64,000 nucleotides of DNA from Eopsaltria australis (Eukaryota; Chordata; Aves; Passeriformes; Petroicidae), in the NCBI GenBank assembly GCA_034509425.1, contig JAVTVJ010011652.1:4641501-4705500 (forward strand), read 5' to 3'. The position numbers were made by a program, and so were the translations under genes. Positions 41,301 to 53,400 of this stretch are shown in pieces. Position 1 is the stretch's first letter, and every line of letters starts with the position of its first letter. The notes below the pieces were generated by a model. It searched no databases. It saw only the letters and a program-made list of their open reading frames with translations, and had not been told where the DNA came from.

Positions 41301-44300
41301 CAAAGAAACAAGCCCTGGAATGAAATTATAATCTTCCTCAGCTACTCATATTATAATGGCTGATCAGTGTGCATTAGGAAAATACACTTCTGGTTTGAAT
41401 CCAAACCTTGAGTATAAAAGCAAAGCTCTAGTAAATATTTAAGAGAATTTTGAGTTCCAGACTGAAGAGCTGGCAACTAAGTTTTTGGTTTTTTTTAACA
41501 AACAAAACCATCAAAAGATTGTGCAACTCTAAGAGCCCTTAAGGAAACAATTGGGAATTTTTCATAACATGGTATTTCCTTATACTGCTGACCACAGGAA
41601 TGCAAACAGTTCCACCAAACAGAGATTTCTTCATTGGAAACAACTGACAATATAACCATGTTTCCATCTTTTCCATTCTCAGCACTCAGCATACAAAACA
41701 GATGATATAATAGAATACAGAACTGTCATACTAGGGCCACAAGACATCTTTACTATAAATCAGCACCTGAGAAACTTAACAAAAACATATTTCCTAGGAG
41801 TCAGAGAGAGAACTTCTGTCTAATTATTTAGCATCTTTGACTAAACAAAACTGCGATTTTCTACTCATTTGTTGAATTTCCCCTACATACTGTTGGCATC
41901 CCTGTCAACCAGAAACAGACCCCTATTCCCAATCATAACTCAGCATATGAGTAACAAGACCCACTCCCACAGCATTCCCTGACAATAAGGCTGGTGAGGC
42001 TAGTGAGGCACAAAAACATGGGCTGGTACTCAACTGAGTGAGTGAAGGAAAAGCAATGCTACTCTTTGTACCTTATACAATATCGCTTGTAAATCTACAG
42101 GATTTCCTCACCACCTTCTTCATTTAGGATCATCTGAGCAATGCCAACTGACTCCATGAATCCCTCCAAATGAAGATGGAAATGTCAGTGTAACTGTACA
42201 GCAATGGCATTCAGAACTCAGAGTCTATCAGAACCTGCATGAGGAGACCAAGTACCCGAGACACCTCAAGGGAAAGGCAAGACAGGACCTACAAAGGGAC
42301 TTAATTTTCGTGACAAGATAATTAACAAGTCACTATCACAGAGAAAGCAATTTACACTCTGCTGAACTTCATGCTGTGAAGAGAGAAACACAGGATAAAT
42401 GAACATAAGCAACTGTAGAAACAGAGTATTTAGAATTCAGGAAGGCACCAGGAATGGGAAAAGGTGCTACAATATCAGCACCCTGACCAATATATGTCAT
42501 TGCAAATTTGCAACTCAATTAAGGCAAGATTTTAATCAAAGCTACAACTGCACTTAATTCTCTCCATTCAGGCTGAAGGAAAGCAAGAGGAACAAGTCAT
42601 AAAAGCAGAACAAAACTGGAATGTGCTACAAAGAGACCAAATTGTTTTCAAAACGAAAAACCAAAATAAACAAAGCCAATGAAAGACAAAGCTTAATGGA
42701 GTTAGTTTGCCAAACAAGTCAAGAATTTTGGATGGTAGAAAAGACAGACGAATGTCTTAACTTCAGATAGACACATAAAGAGACTCTGCTTGTGTGGAAG
42801 TGTTTACAATCCATGGCAGAGAGATTATTACTCTTGTAGTCAAGGAAACCACTCTTACAAGATTTCAAATTTTGGAATTCCCCTTTCAAGTGGGAACATG
42901 AAAAATTCTCCATGCTGCTGTAGAAGGTGAATGGATTATAGATCTAGTGTCCCAAACAGGGCCAAAAGGCTTTGACAACAAACTGGTTCCAATGGCTCTG
43001 CAGAGGAAGACGTCACAGTCATAAATGAAACATATCAATACTGTACTTTCATATTCTGAGATCATCAATGATAAAATAGCCATTACATCCCATAATTTCA
43101 CCCTGCTAAACTCCATTTACCATGAGTTACTAAACCAGTAGCTAAAATTTTCAAGCTAGGCTTTATTTAAATTATTGCATCTCTTGATCTTTTCTTTCAA
43201 AGAGATGCCCACTGAATTCTCAGAAGTTGACCTTTCATCACAGCACACTGCTGGTCTGGGAGAATTCAACTTTTCTGAAGTTACAAACATATGAAACTTC
43301 CCCTCCTCTTTAGATTATTCAGAAGCTCTAAACATAAACGATACAAAGAAACAGCTTGGTTTAATTATAATAGTAGAGCAAAACTTTATTTTCCAGTTAT
43401 TATCATAACAAGATAACAAAATCCCACTTCAGCTGATACATCAAAGTGTGCTGAGATTTGGAACACTACTCAAAAACTATCTCCTATTTTTATTGCTGTC
43501 AATGTCCTAAGAAAAAAATGTGCATCAAAAGCTTTTCAGTTTAATCATCCTGGTGATGGCTGAGGACAATCCAAACTCTGCAGACTGTAAAGCAAGGCAA
43601 TAGTTAAGCACACCACGGTCACCATAATTAGAACATAGTAATACCAAGCAACACAAGAAATTATTTGCTGGTTTTCATTAAAATGCACAGTTGACTTTTA
43701 ATTTTTTTCTAGAGTCACTGCACCAAGATTCATTTCAGAATGGCAAAAAACTACTAGGCAAAATTTATGTAAGATTCATCCTCAAGTTGAATTAGCACTA
43801 CAATCAGTAGAAGCTTTGGTGCTGATAAGGAAGCAGAGACTGATTTTAGAAAAGTATTAAAAATCAAAGGTACTGAAAAGTAACTGAAAAGCTTTAATTA
43901 CAGCTTCTGGCTGAAATAAATACATATGAAAATGAAGGTGTTAATTCACACTTATCTTATGGGTTATAGTTTATAATAATTCTGGCTATTTCATTTTACC
44001 TTTGTCATCTGATAAACCCCACTAAAAAAGGCCCAGTGCACAGCAATTCAGTGTTGTAAAGAATAGAGTTGCTGTCTGCTATCTATCTTAATGACTGTTT
44101 CTCAGCAAGAATAAAATTAGTTTCAGGTGGGGTATTTTAAGCACTGCATTATTAAATCTTCACATAAATACAGTCTAAGCCGTGGAAATGTCACTGTCAG
44201 AAATCATCTGAATGGCCTTATCTGACTGCTGGGTACAGTTTTGCAACAGACCTTCTAACTGGCCTCAGGGAAGTAGTTTCTGCATTATGTACTTCTGTTC

Positions 44301-45342
44301 CCCTTGCTCCCTTCCAATGAGGCGAGGTCCCTGCTGAGGCTGGCAGGAGAGAAGGTGAGTGTTAATAAACTGCATCTCTTCCAGTACTGGGTGCTTCAAA
44401 CCAGACCAAACACAAGTGCCAACTGCAGCTTCAAAGAGCCTGCCAAGAGGAGGCAGACAGTAGTCCTTTAGCCTTCATTATGAAAAAATGAAAAAGCATA
44501 GGTAAAAGCTAGACCAAATCTGTTTAAGTAAAATAATTTTCAAGCTATGTCCAAGGTTTGGGCAATTGTGAAGAAAAAGACATTTTTCAGCTGCTATTTA
44601 ATGCTCCTGAGCCTGATTCTCCACCCCCCCCCCCCCAACTTTGCCTTTTTTTTGGTCTCACTCCACATATATTCTTGTATTCAGACTTTTCAGATTTTAA
44701 ATCTCTTCTGAAAGAAAAAACCTTACATTCCTTTTAAAAAAGAAAATGAAATATGAAGGCCCAGCGTGACTCCTTTCTCACCTTTTGTTAACACAGGTTT
44801 CCTGCTTTCTTCTTCCTGAGACAAAATCTCTCGTTTTCTACCGATCTTTCAGTGTCAGCTTCAACCCATTAGCTTTTACTGCAGTCTCGTTACTGTCCTC
44901 TGATCCCACCCACTAATGTGGTCATTTTCAAAGTTGCTCTCGGTTTCTCACCAGAAACCATCTGCTCCAATCACTCCTTTCCTGTGGTTTGCAGGATCCC
45001 ACTCATAGCAAGACATACTCCTTCCAAAACACCAAGGCTACTAATGGTTGTAAGAAATCCCACCCTTCACCCACTGCAAGTCCCTTCCATCGTGCTGTTT
45101 CTGCGTTCTGTTTTCAGCACCATCAGCCCACTTCTCCTCTTCCACTGCCATGTGAACTCCTGCCATGAGAGCTGCCCAGACACATTCTGTTGGCCAACCA
45201 CCTCAAATGCACAATTGGAAGCAACTTCTTGGTGCTGTACACAGACCAACCACCTCCTACTCTGCCCAAGAGTCCCTACACAGCATCAAAGCTTCAAGAA
45301 AGGAATGGGCACTTCAGGGAGCAAGACCTTCTGCTCCCTTAG
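38320..45342. other. Non-coding upstream segment without recognised genes
   Basis: Unique AT-rich DNA. The 184-codon frame at 39381-39935 is lysine-rich at its start and shows no domain; I treat it as chance. A 13-nt C-run lies at 44624-44636. A strong isolated plus-strand donor, AAG|GTGAGT, lies near 44355 without a convincing acceptor. Confidence 0.55.
44624..44636. repeat. Poly(C) run
   Basis: Thirteen consecutive C residues, unusual in AT-rich surroundings. Such a run could give an i-motif or G-rich complement and is prone to sequencing length errors. Confidence 0.95.
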
Positions 45343-45391
45343 GCTCCATCTCCCACACAAGGAAACAAGACCAATTTCCCAACTCGCTCAG
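45343..45391 (+). other. Candidate 49-nt plus-strand exon (possible antisense lncRNA)
   Basis: A pyrimidine-rich acceptor CCTTCTGCTCCCTTAG (AG at 45341-45342) is followed by 49 nt and a strong donor CTCAG|GTATGT with GT at 45392-45393. The unit is antisense to ADD3. It falls inside an open frame of 169 codons (44918-45427) that resembles no protein I know. It could be an exon of an antisense non-coding RNA or a chance pairing of splice motifs. Confidence 0.22.
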
Positions 45392-48300
45392 GTATGTGCA
45401 TTTGAGACTCCATTCTCATTAGATTAGTATGTAAAAAACACACTTACATATTCAGTTGTAACACTGGTATAACAGTGTTGGTACACAGCAGTGTTCTGCC
45501 TAAGGAGACAGAGCAAAACAAGATTCATAGGGACTCCTGCCATACATTTTTTCATATAAAATAAAAATAAGACCTAGCATGTTCTCACACTACGTTTAAT
45601 TTCTCTGCAGTTTTTTTTTTTGCAAGCTGCCTTTGTCTCTTTAGTCCTAAAAAAATGTCCATTCAGGATGTTTTTACTTAGAAGAGATTCTTGCTAAATT
45701 GATGCTCCAACCACCTGAGCGCCACTGATTCCTTTCTAATCTCCCCTGTTCCTTTAATGCTATGTTGGTTTTATTTGCAAACCACCAAATCCACAGCACC
45801 TCTTCACCTGCACTCACACACAGTTTTGTTTTTCAGCTCTGAAGCTGAAGTGTTACTCTCATTCTACTGCAGCAACATTACTTCTGAGCATTTCCAGCAA
45901 GGTTACTGGCACTCTGCAGCTCTTTCTGAGACTGTCAAAACTCGCCTCATACTGTGCCTGCAAACAGGAAGAGAATGGTGGAAATAAAAGTGAAGACCTG
46001 CAGCTGAAGTTTGAAAGGGCTGGAGAGGATTCTCCCCACACTCCCAATGGTGATTAGTGGGGCAGTTAGCCCAGCTGCATCAAGACAGGACAAAACCACC
46101 CACGAGGAATCTTTGCCTGACACAGATGATCAGAAGATGTTTCACAATATGAACTTAAAATGTAGGATATTATTGTCTTCCGGCACCAACTATGGATAAA
46201 GCCACAGCTGGATTCATGACACCAAGTTATTGCTGCAAAGCTAATAATGTTCACTGTACATAGAGATCTTCAGATACTTTTCCTCATCTCCAAAATACCA
46301 AGCCCCTTATTTATTAGAACAAGCTGTATTTGGAAGTTGAGATTATGGTTTGTTTACAAACTGACCAACTAAACTGGTGAAAGAAAAATACATTTTCATC
46401 AGTATTTGTCCTACTTTATTATGACATTATAAACAGAAACACTGCCTCTTTATATTCTTTTATTTAATCATGCTCATGAAACAGTCAATTCAGCCCCCAA
46501 ACCTGAGAAAGGATAAAAACCAACTACATTTTTTTTTTAAACACTGTATCTCACTTGCTCACTTTTGGCTTCTGCAAAGCTTAATTCAGCCAGCCTCCAC
46601 CCCAACCCCTGGGAGCATCTTGTACTTTCCAGCCATCTGGACTGTATTTACATTACTAAGAAGAAAGTTAAACTTGCTCATGAACAAAGAATATCTCCTT
46701 ACTATCTTTCTGTCTTGTCTCCATAGTTATTTTCTATGTTCTTATTTTTTAAAAAAAATTGCTGTTCTCTCTAGGGACCTCACTCAATCTCCCTCATGTG
46801 CTCTGCTGATGTCATACAACTTCTTTGCTTATCCATTCCTAGTGCTGCATTTTTAAAAAAATTGAAAAAATAGAAATGACTATTTTCCTCCTCAGTTTTC
46901 ACCCTCTCTTCACAAAAGTCCTTACAAACAGCATGAAAGTTCATGTATGATGGATGAGGATAGAAGTAATTGTACTAAAGTGTTTATTTAGACAGTAAAA
47001 GTGACAGCTTTGCAAATAAAATGAACTATTGCCAAACTAAGATCAGAGACAAATTTTAAAAGGGACATAGACAAACATTTACTTTTGAACTTGTACCGGT
47101 TTTAATGGTAATCCTCCCCCTGGCAGCGACTGTTGCATCTTGGCTACTCCAGAACAGAGGAGCAGCAATTTTTTAAAACTTGTATTTTCATCAAAATATC
47201 TGTGCTGTGACCCCTCTCCCAACACTGCTGATCCAATGTGCTGAGTAAACTTGAAGAAAAAGCACAAACTGCAAAAGACAAGAAACTACCTCAAACTGGT
47301 TTTACTTTCAACCACATGTCCTTAAGCCCCACCTATTTTTTATTTTATCTGAGCTGCAGTATAAGTCTGCCTTTTAGTATTTTATAACCCTATTTTTCAG
47401 GGCACACTATCTCTTTCGATCAAAGGTAGTCAACTATAGCTTATCATTAAAAGCTATTTTGCAGATTTACTCTGCTCCACTTGACATGCTCCAGAAATCT
47501 GCATCAAGTTTAAATGAAAGCCAGATTGGTGCCTTAGTTACAGGGAAAATTAATAAAAGCAATGAGCAATGCTTGACATTCAGCTAACTTTTTAACTAGG
47601 AATTGAAGAGCCCCAATGCTTTGCGATGCTTGACCCAAATCTGACTAATTTCAAATATTAATTCAGTTTAATGAGCTAATTTAATACCTGTATAGGGGAA
47701 AATGCCAATGTAAAACTATAGTGTAACATAAATTAGACAACATTTACTAGGAAGGAAAATAACTTTCTAGAGGGGTGTTTGTTTAAAGAGAACTACCTAC
47801 TGTTTATTTTCAAGCTGAACCTCTGAATTTAACACAACAAAGTCACCCTTCAGAGGCATAATGACTTTTAATGATCATGTCAAGTATCTTCTTGTCTCTT
47901 CTGGAAAAGCAAGGAGTAGAAGTTCAATTACAGATGTATGGTAGGCTGCATACCACAGCCACAGTAAATTCATCAGAGCAGGAAATACACAGCAGAGAGC
48001 TAATAATGAATTAAAAATGTAATGAATATGCCCACATGAAAAAATAACTACTGAAATAACTCACCCAAACACTACCACATTCTGCTTGCTTTATTTTATA
48101 GATGCCAGTTTCTAAAATGATTCAACATTGTCCCTTCCCAGTTTTTTCCTCCTCATCTCCAAAACTCACAAAAGACCAGCAGTACGAATAAACATGGTTT
48201 GTCATTAAAAGTAGCTAAAGTGTTGTGAAGATGCAACTTATCTCTGCTTTCAGGAAGCACAGCCAAGTTACTTATCAGAAACAAAACCCCAGGAGATATG

Positions 48301-50120
48301 TTATCAGTCAAGCAATACCTCTACTAAAAAGGACTTCCCCCCTCCATTTCAAGCTGTTCAAATTTTTCCCCAGATTTGCAATACTTATTCTTTTTGAAGA
48401 CATGGACAATAAACAATTAGGCAACCCTGAACTTCCTTTTCTTGAGACACAAGAATGCTTCATGCAAGCTACTAAAAATAAGTTATACTTCCAGCAGTGA
48501 CAACTCCTCACAGCTTAATCAAAGGAATAGCAATCAAATCCTAATGGGCCCTGTTCTCTAGAGCATCCAAGTTGAAAAATTATCAGTAGGAGAATATTCA
48601 CTGAAAAGAAAAGAACCTGCAAAGAAGGGAGGACTAATGTATTTGCACTTAGTCTGCCTCGATTTGATTTTACATGTTTCTAACAGTGAGAACAAGAAGT
48701 GACTTGATGCTCAGTCTGCAGCTATGGTATGAAATCAGTTTCTAAGGAAACAGGGCAGAATCCAAGGGACAAAATTCCTGTGTTTGTGCTGCTCCTGTAG
48801 CAAACACAGCATCAGCTGCAGAAGGCACATGAAGCAAAATTCCTCCAAACCGATTAAGGGATTGGATCTTTAGCATCCTGAACCAGCAATTCAACTGGCA
48901 GCCTCACTGGTGAGGCACATGCATCTGTCTGAGGGACAGCACAGAGGTGTAAGCAGGATGCACAGCAGCTCACAGCCACTGCCAGCCTACTCCTCTCAAC
49001 TGCAGTGCACTAAAACAGACACTAAAAATAATACAGCTGGCACTTAATATAGTCTGCTCCTTCAGGCGGGCAGAGGCTCTGCTATGACTTTTAGAAAATC
49101 TGACTGCCCACATCTCGTGGTTCCTCTTTCAGAGGAAAAACAAATCTTTAACCAGTGATGCAGAAAACTTTTCTGTCCAAGAACTCACAGTGGGTCAGGT
49201 AAAAGGTGCTGATTTTCAAGAGAGGTTTCCACATGACAAATGCCAAGCAGGTTTCCCTGTTGGGATGAGCACTGGACTTTGGAGAGCATCCATCCAACCT
49301 GATGGCATGGGGTTGTTCTGGATGCTCTCCCCAGCTGGTGCTGCACCCTTCGAGCAGGGATTGCACTCAGGATGCAGACAGGCCCAAGGGCAGCTACACC
49401 AGGGAACTCCAGATGATGAGATCCTCCAGGCCAGAATAATCAGAATTCCTTGGAGAGTTTAAAACTTCAGAGGTACGTGGTACACTTCCTAAACTTTGAA
49501 ATGAAACATTCCTCCTATCAAGCAGTCACATAACCCACTGCTTAGCAACAGAGGCTGCACATGTGTACTTGTCTGCAAGAGGGAAAACAATTCTTGTTAC
49601 CCATCATTCTCACAGCACAGCAACACAATTTCTCCCTGAGTATACACTGGGTTTGTTGTTTGTTTTTTTAAATTATTTTAAATTCACATTTCAATATAAA
49701 TCCAGGTCCCTTCTATATTCAGTAAAAACTAGATCGTGAATTGAAAGTAAAATTCTAAAGCAGTTTCAATACAGGTGTTTGAGTAAGGCTTATTTCAGCT
49801 TGAGAGGGAACTCCCCTTGGTTTGCTGTGTCGGTTTGGGCAGGGACAATTCTTTTTGCACAGCTTTCCTTTTTAGAAGGAAAACATCAACGCACCTCAAA
49901 ACCTCAGTGTTAAGAGTCTACTTCTAAAGCTGTTTGCATGAAGGCCAGAAGTGACAGCGCAGCCCTGAAATCCCAAATACATTACCATAGGCTGGGGTAT
50001 TATTTCCACTATGCTATTGCACTGCAGAACACACATCAATACTCATCTCTATCCATAAATCAGTGGAGCTAATTTTAGGCACAAAAGCTTCAAAATAAAT
50101 CCTTCTGGCCAAGCTCTCAA
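45392..50120. other. Non-coding upstream segment without recognised genes
   Basis: Unique sequence. A 12-bp inverted repeat GGAGAGCATCCA / TGGATGCTCTCC with a 26-nt spacer lies at 49281-49330 inside a slightly GC-rich stretch (49160-49460). No gene or transposon was recognised. Confidence 0.55.
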
Positions 50121-50310
50121 ATTAATTATGCAAATGCTGTCTCAAATTGCACAGATAATTTTCACTTCAAATTTTTAAAATCTGCACAGATACTCTGAAA
50201 GGACAAGAAAGTAAATGCCTAATTACACACATTGAATAATCCAGATAATGGCCTGTCACATGCATCATTCTGAATGCAAATCAGAACAATGGTTTTAGCT
50301 GTAAACACAA
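50121..50310. promoter_or_regulatory. Possible conserved non-coding enhancer patch
   Basis: The stretch contains ATTAATTATG overlapping a perfect octamer ATGCAAAT (50128-50135), further TAAT cores and GAATGCAAATC near 50274. POU and homeodomain motif density is high over about 190 bp, and the sequence has no repeat character. Without cross-species alignment this remains a guess. Confidence 0.22.
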
Positions 50311-50388
50311 TGTGGAAACATCAAGTAACTTTGATCTAGTCTTTGGCAAGAACACAGCTCTTTAAGATTACCTTCTGTTTTCAATGGG

Positions 50389-50406
50389 ATATATATATAT
50401 ATATAT
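50389..50406. repeat. (AT)n microsatellite
   Basis: Nine AT units followed by GATATACAAGATATAAT. Simple repeat. Confidence 0.96.
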
Positions 50407-53400
50407 GATATACAAGATATAATGAAGCATTTTTTCCCTGTTGACGCTCAAAGCCTTTCCTTACAAAACATACTCAATGAGATATTCCAAGAGACATGAA
50501 TTGTATTTCTCTAAACAGAAGGATGCTGCCTCTTACAGCCCTGCTAAAAACACTAAAAGCAACAATACCTGATTTAGTGCTTTACTTTCATTCAAGCAAG
50601 GTGTGATCGGTTTTATATCAAAAATGTCTCCATAAAGGAAGGCTCAAAAAGCTCCTGTGCTGAGGAGCAGTTACCAGCTTAAGAGAGAGAAAGAAAAGCA
50701 TACCCAGAGCAAGCAACTCACCTCCTAATGCCTGCTGTGGAAATGAGCCCTGGCATGCACTCCAGGCATGTTTAGGAGGTGGGATTGTCTTAATTTCAGC
50801 CTACTTCTTCCTAACACAGCAAGCAAACCATGCAGAAATCAAGTTACCTACCAAAGGAAGGGCTAAAACTGAATGGATGAGAATGCCCAGGTTAGACATG
50901 CCAGGGAGGCAGGGGAAATCATTCCTGTCCTCTTTGTCTGGCACTAAAAAATTCCTTGTACCAGTGCCCACGCTATTAAGACAAATTTCAGCAAGTGTAA
51001 AACCTTATTTCATGACAATGCTATCAAGGGGAGATTAGGCTTTTAATGAGACAGTTCCACAACTTCAGAAATTGAGGCTGGAAATTAAAAATAAAGAATT
51101 TCAGTGGCAACTATGGCTAACAATGGCTGAAAGGTGTAAGTGCACCAAGAAAGTCTATCTGCTGCATGGTGCAGCAGCCTCCACTTCCCACCCAGGCTTT
51201 GCTTTCTAACACCTTTTGCCACTTACAGATAAAACACAAGATACTGAATTTCATGTTGAGGTTATATTAATAAAATAAAACAGTGCTACAGAAGCGTAAG
51301 ATTTCCTGAGCACGAGCACCTCGCTCAATTTACACAAGCCCCTACCTATCTCTGCAACTCACTTTTTTCCACTGCTGAAACTGCTAAACTCAAGAAACAA
51401 AACAGCCGCTTTCATGTGCTACTTCTACAGGGTGGTCACATTGAGAACTTGTACATCAAATTCAGTCAGGAAAGTGAACAAAACTAGGACAGACACCTTC
51501 TACTTGAATTTCTTGAATGTTTAAATGATTCAAGTCTGATCGTGAGGTTTTAGCTAAGCTTTTCTTTTTACTCTTTTATAGTAATAGCTGCCTATCCAGA
51601 CCAGGTTTCAAAATGTAAATAGGGACTTGTTACCTACTTAAACAGAAATCCTATCCAATGTAACATTTATTAAGACACCACTTAAAACAGTGCCTGTATT
51701 CTCCTCTCTCTCTTCCTGGACATCCACCCATTCTTCATTTGCTGTTCCATTCAACAAACTCTTGTCACTTAGTCCATTTCTGTTGGCAAAATGCACAAGT
51801 TTGCATGTTTGTAGGAAAACAGCCTTAACCACTTGACAAATATCTTAGGAATTTCAAGTTGCAATTATCAAAACACCTCATGAGCTTTCTCCTTAATTTG
51901 CATCAGCCTATAGGCTTACATGCACACAAGTTTCCTGTTTTAATATTCCTCCTCCTCTTTTTTTAAGACAGATTATTCTCATCCTTAGAAACAGGAAGTC
52001 ATTAAGTTAAAAATGTTTATACTAAATGAAAACACACATATTGCCATGACTTCTACTCAGTGACTATTGGGTGGTCTCAATCTGAATCCACCTTCTGACC
52101 AGCAAGTGCTTCCCTTGGAGAAATTATCAAAGCATGGCCTCAGAGACCAAGAATTGAAAAGGTATAAACTATCAGCTACTATAATTACAGTTCAGGATTT
52201 AAATTTTTTTTTAGAAGACTTTAACATACTCCAATGAAACTCCCAAACATCTGTTTTCAGTAAGTATTTAAAGAAATGTTTTTCCCGAACTATATCAGAA
52301 ATTGGCTGGTGCTGTGTGTTTCTGGGGATGAGGTCAGCAGTGTGCCTTAGTGCAGAGCCTTTGCTCAGTAATTACCATGTTTATTTGTGACAGAGTGTGG
52401 TTGAAGGGGGAAATCCACAGCCCACTGGCATGCTCCACTGTAACCTTCAGAACCCCATCTGCAAACACCTGCGAGCAGTGTCTCCAACATGCCAGCGTCT
52501 GGTCATACTCATCCATTAACTCCTCATGTTTCCTCTAGAATTTGATAAACATTTTTAAAAAAAAATCTTCATTTTAATGCTATGATAATACATTGATGGG
52601 TGGCCCACAAAGACTTCCCATGCACAGAACAACCCTGTCTACAACCCTCCCCCCACACCAAGAAAAATCTGTCACTTGTGATTTGAGTTTATTGTCAAAA
52701 TTACTATGGTTTGCTTTTTATGGATATAAATTACACCTCAGGAAAAACCAAACTTCAGTCCATCAGCACACGTTTTCAGTTGCTTTTTCAACACCACCTG
52801 TCCTTATCACAGGAAAATGTACTTCCTCTCAACCTCAGTATTTTAATTATTAAATAATTGGAAGAAGTGAAGCATGCTTCTCAGAAGGGAGCTGCACAGC
52901 AGTTCCTCAGTGATCATGAGCACTTTCGGGAAACCTGAATGCTCTTCCAGCACGCCCACTTGCTTCCTGTGAACAACCAGTGTGCAGAATTATTTGGAGA
53001 GGTCTTCCAAAGTGCTGAGAACATGATTTCTGTGCATTTTGATGCTCTATGAATCACCAAGAACAGAATATGAAGCCAAGAAACAGTAAAACATGCACAT
53101 GCACATACAATAAATAAGAGCTGCTAAGACTAAAAATACCAAAATATATCCTGAAAATAGCAGGAAAAGGCCAACAGGAAGTTACACATTATGCCACTTC
53201 CACCTGAGACTCTTTACTTTTGTTTGGACCCACAGATCAATATGAATGTCAGGAATTAATAAAGCTAAGCAGGAGAGATCAGCTCTCCAGAGACCAGCCA
53301 CATCTGCTCAGCAATGCCAAGCTGCCAGCTGGATAGAGTCCCAAAAGCCTTTAAAGGGTCATCATGCACAGCAAAAGCTTGTACTTGAGTAAAAACCTTT

